Position numbers and translations under genes: made by a program
The notes under the pieces: model-generated
What the model was told of the DNA's origin: nothing
Database searches by the model: none
Seen by the model: the letters and a program-made list of their open reading frames with translations, nothing else
Source of the DNA: Bretschneidera sinensis
Lineage: Eukaryota > Streptophyta > Magnoliopsida > Brassicales > Akaniaceae
Assembly: GCA_023935145.1 (NCBI GenBank)
Contig: CM043700.1
Coordinates: 32,163,501-32,227,500 of the forward strand
Length of the DNA stretch: 64,000 bases
Reading direction: 5' to 3'
In this document: positions 50,501 to 61,514 of the stretch, piece by piece
Layout: each line of letters opens with the position of its first letter
Numbering within the stretch: the first letter of the stretch is position 1

Positions 50501-52144
50501 TCTGATAATAACAGAACTAAATTACAATTAAGTTGTTGGACAAGCTTAAGACACGTCTTAGCCTGCAGAAACGAAAAGAAAAAAAATCAATCAAATATTT
50601 TTCTCACATTTTCCCAGCAACCAAACAGATCGTACTCCAAAAATCAAACCGAACAAACCCATGGAGTTAGCAGCTTATTCCCACATTCTCTGGGATCAAA
50701 CTGCGAGCAACTCCACAATTTCATTTTTTTGGGAGTACAATGAGGGGGCAAAGCCCAAAGAAAACATAAAACTAACTAGCAATAAACCGTGAACGATCTA
50801 CACCTGGCAAGTCAGAGAAAAGAAAAGGCTTAACACCCTCAGGAGGCGAGGAATAGATACAGAGACCATACTCGTGGGAGAGACTAAAATAGGCCAATCT
50901 GCACTATGGTTGCCTTCACAATAAACATGTCCCAACTGGGATTCCCAATCGCTTTGAATAAGTTGATTACATGCAGTTATGAGACTAGCAGTGAAGAAGT
51001 ACTAGAAGTGAGCAAATGCAGTGCTAAAGCTGAATCAAGACTCCAATATTACTCTATGAAAACCCAAATCCTTGGTCGGTTTGAGCCCTTGATAGATTGC
51101 CCAAAGTTCAGCAATATCATTAGCCCTCGATAGATTGCCCAAAGTTCAGAAATGTCATTAGCCCTCGATAGATTGCCCAAAGTTCAGATATGTCATTGCT
51201 ATAAACTCCTATGGCTAGCAACTCCTATGGCCTTGATAAACTAAAATTGGCTAGCAACTCCACAATAATACTTCAAATTCTCAAATCCTTTCTTATCGCA
51301 CATTTCCCAATCAGCCCATGGAGTTAGCAGCAAACTATTGCCACTTCCAATCAAAGGTTTTATTTCACCCACGCTTCAACGGAAGAAAAAGAAACGGTTT
51401 CACAATTGATATTTTGTTTGGCTGATAGTAATATGTGCAATAAGAAAGGAATTACGAATTCGAAGTATTATTGTGAGTTTTAGAACAAGTAAATAATGTA
51501 TACGGCATAGTAGAAGCAAGTGTATCACACCTAAACCAAGGACTAATAAAACTCACAGAAACAACACAAGCAAGCATTGCAGTAAGAAGAATCACAACAC
51601 AGCAACAGAAAAAAAAAAAAAAAAAAAGATCACTGCCTTGATCCCATTTTCGATTTGGTGGGATTAGAATAAGAAAAGAGCGATTAGAATAAGAAACAAC
51701 TACTACTATTTCTTTTCATTTAACACACTTCCTCAGCATCCGAGCACTTATTATTCAAAAGAAAAATATAAAAAAATGACGACGAGAAGATACCTGTTGT
51801 CTCTGAGACTCCTCCAGATCCTTCCTTCGCTTCTCTTCCTCTTGTTGCTCTTCTTCTTCCTTCTTCCTTTTCAACTCCATAGCTTGGATCCAAGCCCTCT
51901 CCCTCTCCTCGAACTCCTTCAACTCTCTCTCTCTCCTCTGGACCTCCTCTTCCTCCATCGTCTCCAACCTCCTCTGCTTCTCGGGGTCGTTCAATTTCGC
52001 CTCCTCCTCTTCCTTCTCCTTCACCGCCATCTCCTTCCTCATATGCTTCCTCTTCTCCTTCTTCATCGCCTTCCTCTTCTCCTTCCTGCTCAATCCCTCC
52101 ATTTTCACCTGATTCACTTTCTCTCCCTCTCTTCTCTTCGTCAT
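38571..52144 (-). CDS. RGH3: U2AF35-related splicing factor, RGH3/ZRSR2 (Urp)-like, 861 aa, nine exons
   Basis: Exons (minus): 51794-52144, 50230-50376, 49974-50105, 49681-49839, 42928-43020, 42408-42524, 41409-41483, 41015-41199, 38571-39897. All joins keep frame with GT-AG introns. The protein has a long Lys/Glu coiled-coil N-terminus (1-117), then [20 protein letters not shown] finger 1 is C215-x8-C224-x5-C230-x3-H234. An RRM-type UHM follows ([33 protein letters not shown]). CCCH finger 2 is C349-x10-C360-x5-C366-x3-H370. Then come [13 protein letters not shown] and a ~440-residue RS/RD/H-rich tail. This domain order defines the Urp/ZRSR2 family (maize RGH3), which recognises 3' splice sites and supports U12-type intron splicing in the nucleus. 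The first in-frame ATG (52144) was used. Intron 4 (6.66 kb) holds nested retroelements. Confidence 0.9.
40660..40745 (-). mobile_element. tRNA-derived SINE-like element, head region
   Basis: The minus strand carries an A-box-like TAGCCAAATTGG (40727-40738) and a B-box-like GGTTTGATTCC (40683-40693) at tRNA-like spacing. These are pol III internal promoter elements. The body probably continues toward 40480. The tail and target duplication were not identified. It lies in intron 8 of the RGH3-like gene. Confidence 0.5.
40939..40994. repeat. Compound TA / CA / TA microsatellite
   Basis: TA run at 40939-40952, CA run near 40968-40978 and a second TA run at 40984-40994. It begins only 20 bases from the exon 8 donor at 41014, so length change could crowd the splice site. 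Confidence 0.8.
41808..41925 (-). mobile_element. Poly-A-tailed retroposon 3' fragment
   Basis: The minus strand reads GAGACTGGGGATCAAACC ... GTTATGTAGCC and then a run of A (plus-strand poly-T at 41810-41819). The phrase and tail are typical of short plant LINE or SINE 3' ends inserted in introns. It lies in intron 6. Only the tail end is recognisable. Confidence 0.4.
44138..44394 (+). repeat. 5' LTR of copia element 1
   Basis: 257 bp, TG...CA ends. Its terminal ~75 bp (from AGGGTGAACC to ATCGTTCA) are matched at 47750-47830 with modest divergence, dating the insertion as not recent. Confidence 0.85.
44436..47740 (+). pseudogene. Copia gag-pol, defective
   Basis: Gag starts [12 protein letters not shown] at 44436. 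It meets a stop at 44493-44495 where Trp is usual (FELW), then continues to 45059. A CX2CX4HX4C knuckle (about 45178-45222) contains a stop. Protease carries DTGSSFHMT (near 45360). The integrase core includes [12 protein letters not shown] (near 45950) and [13 protein letters not shown] (near 46225). Reverse transcriptase includes [37 protein letters not shown] and the catalytic YVDDML (near 47510). Coding ends near TPMSLGI. Several stops interrupt it, so it cannot yield a full polyprotein. Confidence 0.85.
50720..51252 (-). mobile_element. LINE RNase H fragment with 14-bp target duplication
   Basis: The minus strand reads [44 protein letters not shown] and a Pro-rich end. This is the RNase H domain found at the 3' end of plant L1-type LINEs. 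It has internal stops. AGCAACTCCACAAT occurs at 50706-50719 and 51253-51266, flanking it as a target duplication. The left copy is followed by a T-rich tract (minus-strand poly-A). It lies in intron 1 of the RGH3-like gene. Confidence 0.75.
51085..51198. repeat. Three tandem 38-bp repeats within the LINE RNase H segment
   Basis: Copies start at 51085, 51123 and 51161, each with GATAGATTGCCCAAAGTTCA. On the minus strand each encodes a copy of the ELWAIYRGL motif at the start of the RNase H domain. The repeat arose from that motif. Confidence 0.9.
51607..51627. repeat. Poly-A run of about 20 in intron 1
   Basis: A near-uninterrupted A tract follows ACACAGCAACAG. No retroposon body was identified next to it. 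Confidence 0.8.
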
Positions 52145-52200
52145 TTTCTTCTGCTGCTTCTTTGGAGTTTTGTTCTTCAATGTTGTAAACTTTCATTAGG

Positions 52201-52209
52201 TTAGGGTTT
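52201..52209 (-). promoter_or_regulatory. Telo-box in the RGH3-like 5' leader
   Basis: The minus strand reads AAACCCTAA 57 bases upstream of the chosen ATG. Telo-boxes (AAACCCTA) are common near the starts of plant genes for translation and RNA processing. An upstream ATG (52194-52196) follows it in another frame. Confidence 0.55.
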
Positions 52210-52569
52210 TCTGTTTGTTTCAATAGACTCTTTATCCAGGAAATTTTTTCAGGGAAGAAAATCTACGAAAGCACTGTTATCGTAGGGAGATCACCTCTGG
52301 AGAGATTGAAATGGCATCGTCTTCGACGTTGTTGGACTTTCCAGGAAACGCACCGTTTTCTTTGAAGTGAAGGGACCTGGGCCATAATGGTAGGTTTGGG
52401 GCTTTGGGCGCTGCGGAGCCGAAGATTGGCTGTTTGATCTTTTAGCTTTGCTTGATCGTGGCTCGGTCCATTTTTTTTTAAGGATAGGTATACAAAAATA
52501 CCGTTTAATTTGATCACAATGAGCAGAGGTGAGCATGAAAGTTGATGGTTCCGCGTGAATTCGATCCAA

Positions 52570-54842
52570 ATTGATGTAATGGATTAATTAGAGTTTTTAA
52601 AATTTGATTGAGTTTAGGGTAGTAACTTTTTGAATCTAGTAAATTAGATTATGTCATAGATTAAACTATTTTAATTCGATTCAAATTAATAACTTGATCA
52701 TCATATAATTATATTTTTTATATATTTAAAATATATTTACTTTAAGTATTAATAAACTATATTCATATATTGATAAGTTAGTTTGGATTGCAATATATAT
52801 TTTTGTGTGTGCATATTTGATAAATTACATTTATATTTTAATAAGTTAATCTGAATTGCAATATATATTTTATGTATATATTCCCTTTTTTTTCTTTTTA
52901 GAAACCTTCCAACAAAAAATACTAGTTTTCATTAAAAAAAATATCATTTAGAATTTAAATATTTGATAAGCATGTTCTTTTGAATATTTTTTAGTTGCAG
53001 AAAACTGTTTAGTTAAAATATTTCTTTTGGATTTTCACTATGCTTTCAAAAATTTGTTGGATTAATATGGTTATCCTATGTTCATTTACTTAATGATTTT
53101 GGTATTATGGAACTGTGTTATTGATATTCTAGAATCAAGCTTATACTAATGTTGAAACTTTAAAAAATTTAATTGATCAAACACATTAGAGTTTCAAATT
53201 CTATAACTATATTTGAGCAGTAACCAGGCTTATTTTAAAACCCACAATTTAAAACCCAATTTGAGAATGGAGCAGACCTTCAGCCCTACCATTTTTGGGT
53301 TTACCCATTGTTTTAAGGTTGTAGATTGAGGAAAAATAACCATTTTTAAACTCAAAAAAAAAAAACAAGGTTGGAAATATAAAAAATGAGCATCATTTTT
53401 CATCTTTCTGTTCTCAGCTTTGGTGTGGCGTTCCAACGTTTGTCGTGCATTGAGAAGGCTAAGAAGGGACATGGACTTGCTACTGCCCTAGTTGAATCCA
53501 CGACTTGAGGCGTTGATCTAAATCGGCATGGCCTAGACTTATTTGCAAGCATACTTGAACTGGGAATTTCCCGCATGAGGATGACAGCTTAGCAAGCAAC
53601 AAACTTTTTTGATAGAGGAATTTGTCTGATGTGCCATCATTTCTGTAACGTTCTTGCGTCCGAATATGTTTCAAGATCGCTTAAGGTTTTCAAATTCGGT
53701 GTGTGTATATATATGAGGCACTATTTAGTTTTTATTTTTAAATTGTTTAGATCCAGTCATAAATAAGATAGATAAAATGTAAGTCAGTGTAAGATAGTGG
53801 ACAAAACTCTAAACTTACCGACGAATAAAAATCTCAATCTTTGTCTTGCATCCATATTCGAATACTTCTATAGATTAACAAAAATCTAAATTTGTTAGCC
53901 CGAGCAGCGCTTGAATCTCATTTACAACAGAGAAAATAAGAGAATTTCCCTTATAACCTTCCATGAGCTTGGTGAAAGATGGAAGATTACATTTGATGCA
54001 TATTGAGCAGACTTTGTCTTTGGATTGCTTAAACAATAATATCTTTGGCTGCAGGAGGAGCTTTACGGTTCCAATTCAAAGTTTAATATTGCATGATCTT
54101 TTCCGTCAAGTCTCCATTATTGTTGTTGACAACTCTACAAGCCACTGTGAAACAATTGAGAGATGATATTCTCTTCATTGAAAGGGATTAAACTATCCTT
54201 TCCTAATTTTGTTGGATCGAAATCCTTTTAATAGTTTCAGCATGGGTTGAGGTTGATCTTACCCCTTTCCCCCTGTTTCTTTGCACGATCGAACCAAATA
54301 TTTGGCAAAGAAAATAGCATAGTACAAAAGTTGTCTTCTCAAATTAAGCCTTTTGAAAAAGCACTTTATTTAAGATTATTTTTATTAATCGTTAGAAAAT
54401 TATTTATTCTAAAAAATTAAACTCTTATGTAATTTTCTCATTTAAACAGTAGAATGATGACATTTTTTACTACTAACCCAAATGTTTGACTATGAATTAA
54501 ATAGTTTTCAGGGGATACAAGTGTATTTTCAATCTAAAATTGAGTTTTTTTTATAAATATTTTACTTTATAAATGATTGTTAGTCACTTCTTTATTTAAA
54601 GAAATATTTTTACGATTTCTAACAAAAAAAAAAATACTTCACTGGATATTCGTCGGTCTACACATTTTGCTACAGCTTTTGAGATTTTGAAATATCATGC
54701 TTCGAAAAGAGTTAATTGCATTGGAAGTCTTAATTTAAATTTTGTTGGAAATGTTTAAAGTTTTGATTTTGATTATTTAGTCTATAAACTTTTAATGTGA
54801 GGCGATAAAGTATTCGAGTATGCTGCAAAATATAATTTATCT
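52570..54842. other. Gene-free stretch
   Basis: AT-rich intergenic DNA. Short frames at 53230-53472, 53480-53674 and 53963-54166 were examined and not recognised. No RNA gene or clear transposon end was seen. Confidence 0.55.
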
Positions 54843-55095
54843 TGTTAATATTGAGCCCAAAGATCATGTTGGGCCAAATTGAAAGAGCAATGAATAAATT
54901 GTCAAAATTGAAACAAGTGCAATGTACTAAAAAAATGAAGTACCATCAATGCAATTTACGCCCTTTTAAAGGATGGCTTTTCATCTCGCTATAAAATTCG
55001 TATGGTTCTAAACTCTTTCTCCCTCCCCTGCTCTCCCTCGTGCAAGTTGCCGCCTAAGCATGACACCATTGCCGTAGAGGTACTCTCTCAAAAAC
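54843..55095 (+). promoter_or_regulatory. Orphan promoter and first exon of a lost gene
   Basis: Elements appear in housekeeping-promoter order. GAGCCCAAAG and TTGGGCCAAA (site II-like TGGGCC/GCCCA) lie at 54846-54881. TATAAAAT is at 54990-54997. A pyrimidine-rich leader (CTCTTTCTCCCTCCCCTGCT) follows, then CTAAGCATGACACC and a possible donor GAG|GTACTC near 55080. The ATG frame hits a TAG after five codons. No downstream exon was found. It resembles promoters of ribosomal-protein-type genes, but the gene is not identified. Confidence 0.35.
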
Positions 55096-55099
55096 GCTC

Positions 55100-57400
55100 T
55101 CTTCATCTATCTTTTGTGGTTTAATGTATTCATGTAACTCCCAAAAAAGTAGGAAAATAAATATTTTAAGCTTAATTCTAGTGATTTGTAGAGTTGATTA
55201 GTTTTAGTTTTCCTATAAGAAGCTTGAAAATGCAAGTGAAAACATTTTATAAGAAGAATTCCAAATCATCATATCAAGTGAAGTAGCGAAAAATTTAAAT
55301 TTAAAGAGGTTAAATAATGATTGGTTTGTAAAGTGATTAAAACAATAATTAAAATCAATTTTTGTTTTAATTTTTTTAAGTTGATTTTAATCACTTAACA
55401 AACAATATCGATTAATATGTAATAATTGAATATTTGATACATGTAAATACAATTTTATGTATATTATATAAAAAATAGTTATAGTATTAGAACATCTTAA
55501 ATAACTACTCCTGTGTTACCATAATCATATTGTTAGATATTCTTATATTTTAGTTTTATGTTTTTTCCCATTTAATTTTTGAGGTGGAGGATGAATATTG
55601 ATCTTATGAATCCGGTTTCATGAGTTACCACGGAACCGAAAAAATTTATTAGCAATAATGAATAAATTAAATAGTAATTGTTTCAAAAAAATTCACTAAT
55701 AATTACTATTCAATTTTTTCATAATTATTAATAAATTTTTTAATTTTATAATAATTACCATGAAACCGAACCTATAGTATTACCATTTCACTTTTCTTAC
55801 TCATCCTATGTATTGCAGTTCACATGAACTCCCATTCAGGGTAATTGATGGCAAATTGACGGAGGCCAAATGACGAGTCAAATAAAAAATGTTACGGTTT
55901 TAAATTGATCAACTTGATATTTAAAAGGATAAGGTACAAAAACCCTCAAACTTTAGGGGGAAAATTGCAATTATGCCAAAAAGAAGAATTTACAAACCTA
56001 GGCATATGCTCAACGGTATGTAATGCTCAACTCGGGGTTTTTTTATCACGCTCAACACTAGCTGCCTCTCCGTCTAACTCGGTTCCAGGTCCTAAGGTAT
56101 ATAATGCTCAGGGTTTTTATTTATTTGTTCTGCTCAAATCAGGGTTATTTATTTATTTTAATCAAGGCAGGGTTAAATTTTGTGTGAGTTGTAAATCTTA
56201 ACTCACACAAAAGCAAAAACAGTGTTACGCTACGTTTGAGAATTTCCAGTTGGTTAATTGCTTCTTTTGAATTTTCAGTTAAATTTGAGTAGTTTTTATG
56301 CAACTTTGTTCAATCGCTAATTTGGGTGTGGGATTTGTTGCTTTGAAGTGCTGTTTGGGGAGGCGAGGGAGAGAGGTGCTGCGGCTTGGGTTTGTCGAGA
56401 TTGGTGCGGCTTTGAGAGAGAGAAAGAGAAGAGAGAACAAAATCAGGTTTAAGAGTTGTTAGAGTGGCAGACGATTTATATGAATATATCAATGTCATAA
56501 ATGCAAAATAAAATATCAATGTTAAGTTGCTTTATATGAATATTATGTATAAAAAGTTTAAAAAACCAGCTTATCAACTAGAGTGATCGAATAAACGAAA
56601 GATAGAAAAGCCTGAAAAAGGAGCAGGAACTTACCTCTTGGAGATTGCTTCTGAAAGAAAAAAAGGTTGGAAAGCTTGAAAATTTTGAAAGAAAGGAGAG
56701 CTAAAAGTAAATGGTTAGATTTTGAGATTAGCAAGTGATTAATCTCTTACATAATTTAACTGAAAGTCTAACTATATTTTGTCAACTAAGTTTAACAAAT
56801 CATGAAATTTAGTCTAAAGAAACTTGACTTTGGTTGGATCTTAATTTATTACTTTAAAAAATTGCCACTCATGAAATTTTAGTTTATAGTAATACTTCTC
56901 ATGTAATTTGATTTTACTGAAAGCCTTTTATTATTATTATTATTATTTGGGAGGGAATCATCCCCCCCCCCCCACCCACTTTTAAAGTTGCTCCACCATT
57001 GGTTCTAGCTTATTGTTCTTCTTTTTTTTGCAAGAATCATATATTAGATGGATTTTATTTTTTTTTCCTACTTGTATTTGGTTCCTAATCTAATGTCGAA
57101 GAAATATTTCATTTTCTGTTATTGACAATTGTTGTCTAAGTTTATTTCTTCAAATGGGTTTGCCTTTCCTTTTTTAAGTATAGCCTGTTGTCATTCTAGC
57201 AAACGAGGGCAGATTTTAACATAAAAGGAACCGTTTTTACTTGTGAAAAAGATTTTAATATAAAAGGACCCCTTTTTGAGTCAATAACCAAACTGGGCCT
57301 GAGGTTCTTGAATTGAAATTTCATTGAAGTTGATTACTTTTTGGAACAGTTTAATCTACTGTTTAGTATAAGCCTGTTGTTTGGTTGGTTTTTCTGCACT
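55100..57400. other. Gene-poor stretch upstream of the HEN2-like copy
   Basis: No supported gene. Contains a poly-C tract at 56962-56973 after a TTA repeat. The 55905-56201 and 56310-56519 frames are short and unrecognised. Confidence 0.5.
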
Positions 57401-57411
57401 CCGAAGATTTA

Positions 57412-60400
57412 TTGGGATCGTTGAAGAGAAAGTTGATTGAGGACCCAGCCAGGGAGACTCTTCCTCCACAGAAACAACAGGGAGACTGTGATCTGGTAAT
57501 TGTTGATGAACTTGTAGGCTGTGTGCATGATGTGTTCCTCCTCTCCCTTCAGATCAAGGAGACTTGAAACCTGCGAAGGAATTCCCCTTCACTCTTGACC
57601 CTTTTCAGTCTGAAGCTATCAAGTGCCTTGATAGTGGCGAGTCTGTAATGGTAAGTTCCTTAACTCCTCTTAGTGATAATGAAAAGAGAATAAATTATTA
57701 TACTTGGTCAATTTTATTACCTTTGATTGCTTCAGAGGTCATTGCATGATGTTGTCTAAACCTGCGTCTGCTTTAAAATTCACTAACCATGCATTCCTGT
57801 AATCAATTTCAAGTAACTTTCATAAAAGGATCGAATTGCCTATTTTGTATTGATGATAACTGATGTTTTACTAGCATGAGATCTTTGTACACAATTTTTT
57901 CTTCTAAAGGAAAAAACAACTTAATGTTGCAGCATTTTGATAGGTTTCAGCCCATACATCAGCTGGAAAAACTGTAGTAGCATTATATGCTATTGCTATG
58001 TCTTTGCGGAATAAGCAACGGGCCATATACACTTCACCAATTAAGGCACTCAGCAATCAAAAGTATAGGGAATTTAAAGAAGAGTTCTTAGATGTTGGTT
58101 TGATGACTGGGGATGTGACAATTGAGCCTAATGCTTCTTGCTTGGTAAGTCTTTTGGCTAATGTTGGTCACTGGGCATCAAAGTGTTGTACCTTATGGCT
58201 TTCTCAGATGCAGTTTGCTTTCAGGTGATGACCACAGAAATCTGACGTAGTATGCAGTACAAAGGATCAGAGGTCATGCGGGAGGTGGCTTGGGTTATTT
58301 TTGACGAGGTACATTACATGCGTGATCGTGAGAGAGGTGTGGTGTGGGAAGAGAGCATTGTTATGGCTCCAAAGAACTCTCGTTTTGTATTCCTCTCAGC
58401 AACTGTACCTAATGCTAAGGAGTTTGCTGATTGGGTTGCTAAGGTGATTTCCTCTTGCTGGTACTCTTAACCTCATTGTGCACGGGAGAGTGCATGCACA
58501 TCATATGAAATTTTGTGCATTAGTAACAAGGATTTCATCCAACATAACTTTAAATAGTTTATACTCCACTATTGTTTTACCATAAATCATTTCAAAAACC
58601 ATAAACTAAATTACAAACTATTTCATCAACTTTACCAAACAAGTTCTTAGAGGAATAAGATATTATTTGAAGTTTTGGAATGAGAATTTTGATATCGCAT
58701 TCTTTAATTAATCTAACTTAAATGGTTGAGCTTCATTACATGAATCGTGATCATTATAGGTGTTAACTTGGAGTTCTAGTGGCCGGGATCCAAAATGTGT
58801 TGAGCTCTAATCATGTTCTTTTAGAGCAATTTTATAAGTTTGATGTGAAAGTACTACTTTTTTCCCCTAAATTAAATTGCCCTTCTTGATATTTACTTGC
58901 AGTTTATTGTGTTACAAGCAAAATGTATACATGATAGAAAACAGCTAGTCTACACATGCTATATGGAAAACCTGGATTAATAAAAAGAAAAAAAAACGAT
59001 TACCTCATCAAGGAGTTTGAAGATTCTATAGATATGATACTTCTTCATGAATCATGAGTGAACCACAAGGCGATTTGATGGACAGTTTTTTTGGAACTCA
59101 GCACTATCTGCTGAACTTAGACTCTCAGAAATTGTTATTATCCTTCATCTTTTGTTCTTGGGAGTTATTGACTGATGAAAGGTAAAAGCTCACGTGCCAA
59201 GTGGGTTTGGGTCTTGAGAATGGCTGCTTCCTGCAAAAATGTTGAGCGTCAGGACCGTATTTTTATCACCTGGTCCAGGATCCTGCTTTTGCAAGAGCAG
59301 GGCTGGGTAATGTCTTTTATCTTTCTTTATTTTCTCATCCTTTAGAATGTTGGACACATCCATGTCAAACAATTGTTGGAGACCCGTGGGAAAAGATCTA
59401 CGTTCCATGACAACTTCCCCCCCCCCCCCCCAATTTTTCCATTTTGTTGCCCCTTTCATGGACTCTGTTGCTGATTCTCAAAATAATACGATCCTTCATT
59501 ATCTTTCTTCAGTTCTAATACCACTGTGTAGGTATCATTATGATATAAGCATTGTGTACTAAGCCCAAGAGTATGAGTTTAAACTCTTGAGAGTAGTCAC
59601 TTCTGAGCAAAGGATTTTTTCGGCATTGGACTTTATATAAATTACCCTTTGTAGGATCCCCCTATTAATGAGTGAATATCAAGAGATGGAGACTACGTAA
59701 TTGTTGGTGAATTTTATTAATCAAGTTAAGTCATTTAGTAAACTCCCAAACTTTCTCATTTGATAGAGCAGCTTTTTCAGACAATGACTTTTATCCACTT
59801 TGTTTATTCAAGAAATGTTTTTAATGAATTTTGGTGGTGTTATTGCAGGTCCATCAACAACCATGCCATATTGTTTATACTGATTATCGGCCAACCCCAC
59901 TTCAGCATTATGTTTTCCCTGCCGGAGGTGATGGTCTATACCTGGTCGTGGATGAAAAGGGAAAATTTCGTGAGGACAGCTTTCAGAAAGCTTTGAATGC
60001 ACTAGTTCCTACTGGCGAGGGTGACAAGAAAAGAGAGAATGGGAAGTCACAAAAAGGTTTGATGGTGGGCAAACTTGGTGAAGAAAGTGACATCTTCAAG
60101 ATGGTGAAAATGATCATTCAGCGTCAATATGATCCTGTGATACTTTTCAGCTTTAGCAAAAGGGAATGTGAATTTCTAGCAATGCAGGTAAGTTTCTTTC
60201 GGTTGTAAAACATTAATTTATTTTTGGGAAATAGGGGGAAGGCCCTAGAATGCTTTTGATCGCTAATATGCTTCCAGGCCTCTCTATTGTTTGATTAATA
60301 TGGGGTTAAAATTCGGGTAGTCTGGTACCTGTATTTTTAAGTTATGCTGTCCTTTAAATTCTGGCTCTCCGTTTAGCATTTTGCTACTGGGTGCCTTATG

Positions 60401-60651
60401 CAAGTTGGTATCATCTATCTCTTCTTATAATTCTGTGGCATTTCTTTTAACAATATACCTTTAAGCTCTTAATTAGCTTGGGTATCTTTACTATTTGTGA
60501 TATGTGAACCCTCTGTTTTGGCTTTCCCCTCCCCGCCTCTCTTGTAGAGGCCAAGATGGATTTAAATGACGATGACGAGAAGGTGAACATAGAAACAATC
60601 TTTACAAGTGCCATGGACATGCTTTCAGATGATGATAAGAAGCTAACTCAG
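57412..60651 (+). pseudogene. HEN2: HEN2 (MTR4-family exosome RNA helicase) pseudogene, 5' half
   Basis: Exons: 57412-57650, 57944-58144, 58225-58443, 59849-60187, 60548-60651. The product matches the N-terminal half of HEN2, the nucleoplasmic Ski2-like DExH helicase that feeds RNAs to the nuclear exosome. Seen: [21 protein letters not shown] (Q-motif region), AHTSAGKT (Walker A), [13 protein letters not shown] (Ia), FDEVHYM (DEVH, II), [12 protein letters not shown] (III), then QPCHIVYTDYRPTPLQHYVF. Defects: the expected ATG before GSLKRK reads TTG (57412). Exon 1 length is out of phase, with a Ser-rich stretch missing near 57535-57565. A TGA lies at 58243-58245 where Leu is expected. Exon 5 is one base short (AGGCC for ATGGCC). 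The last donor is GCAAGT. The second RecA domain and arch are absent before the copia element at 61032 and may lie beyond it. Confidence 0.85.
59417..59431. repeat. Poly-C run of 15
   Basis: Lies in the long intron of the HEN2-like copy, between exons 3 and 4. Confidence 0.9.
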
Positions 60652-61031
60652 GCAAGTTGTCATTGATTTTCTCCCTAGGTGCATGTGTGTTCCAGTACGT
60701 GAGCTTGCAAATGAATGTGCATTTTATTTGTGTGTGAACATATCTGTGCATATCCCAGCAACCAATAATTAGAAGCACTTGCATTTCAACTTTTAAAAGG
60801 GAAACAGCTCTGGTGAATCAGATTATTATTAATCTTTAGTGTCATTGTACAGACTATTATAGACATTCCTGGGAAATGAATGAGATTTCTCTTAATGCTA
60901 GAACCATGTTTCCTGTTCCCCTGATTTATTTATTTTCTCGTCTAATCATTCAAGGATTTAAGGATTTCAGCGTTAAATCTGATTTTGTATGAAAGAATTA
61001 TATTTTATAAATGACGATATTGGATTTAAAT

Positions 61032-61292
61032 TGTTGGAAATACACGATTTAGTCTTAATTCTAGGACTGATTGGTTATTTTAGGAATCATGTAAATACTG
61101 TAAACCCATAATCACAGGTAGTTAGTTAGGGAAATCCCTCTGTCAAAGGGATTTGATTTAGGAAGAGTTAGTTTCCTTATCTATTCTAGTTTTCTCGATT
61201 TCACTATCTATTTTTTCAGCTTGTATAAAGATAGCCAAGAAATGGTCGGTAACGTTTTGATTTCAATTAATTCAATATTTTTCTTTTTATCA
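61032..61292 (+). repeat. 5' LTR of copia element 2
   Basis: 261 bp, TGTTGGAAATACACG to TTTTTATCA, directly abutting the primer binding site. Not similar to the LTR of copia element 1, so the two belong to different families. Confidence 0.8.
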
Positions 61293-61514
61293 TGGTATCA
61301 GAGCTTTAGGCTCTTTTCTGGGAATCACAACCTCTGGCCTTCATAGCCATAGTCTCCTCAACCTTAATTGCCGAAGAGATATCATTTTCTCCTTTTTTTT
61401 CATACATTATGTTTTTCCTCTGTTTTCTGAGATTAGAACAGAGTATTTCTCTGGCCTTCGTCGCTATATATAATTTTTTTTTTCCATGTACCCTTCTCTT
61501 AAACCCAATCCAAT

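Larger units (their letters stand above)
50658..51331. repeat. 17-bp direct repeats flanking a 640-bp block in intron 1
   Basis: CCCATGGAGTTAGCAGC occurs at 50658-50674 and 51315-51331. The block between contains the LINE fragment at 50720-51252. The repeats may reflect a second, older insertion or a local duplication. Confidence 0.6.

Noticed and set aside
51780..51794. U12-type intron 1 donor (GTATCTTC) in the RGH3-like gene itself
   Set aside because: It differs from the GTATCCTT consensus, and no good TTCCTTAAC branch site lies 10-20 bases before the acceptor at 50377. A U2-type intron is simpler.
51776..52204. 142-codon Leu/Ser-rich plus-strand frame over exon 1 of the RGH3-like gene
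   Set aside because: It is the antisense shadow of a Lys/Glu-rich exon. CTC/TTC-rich antisense reads as Leu/Phe/Ser. No start context or homology.
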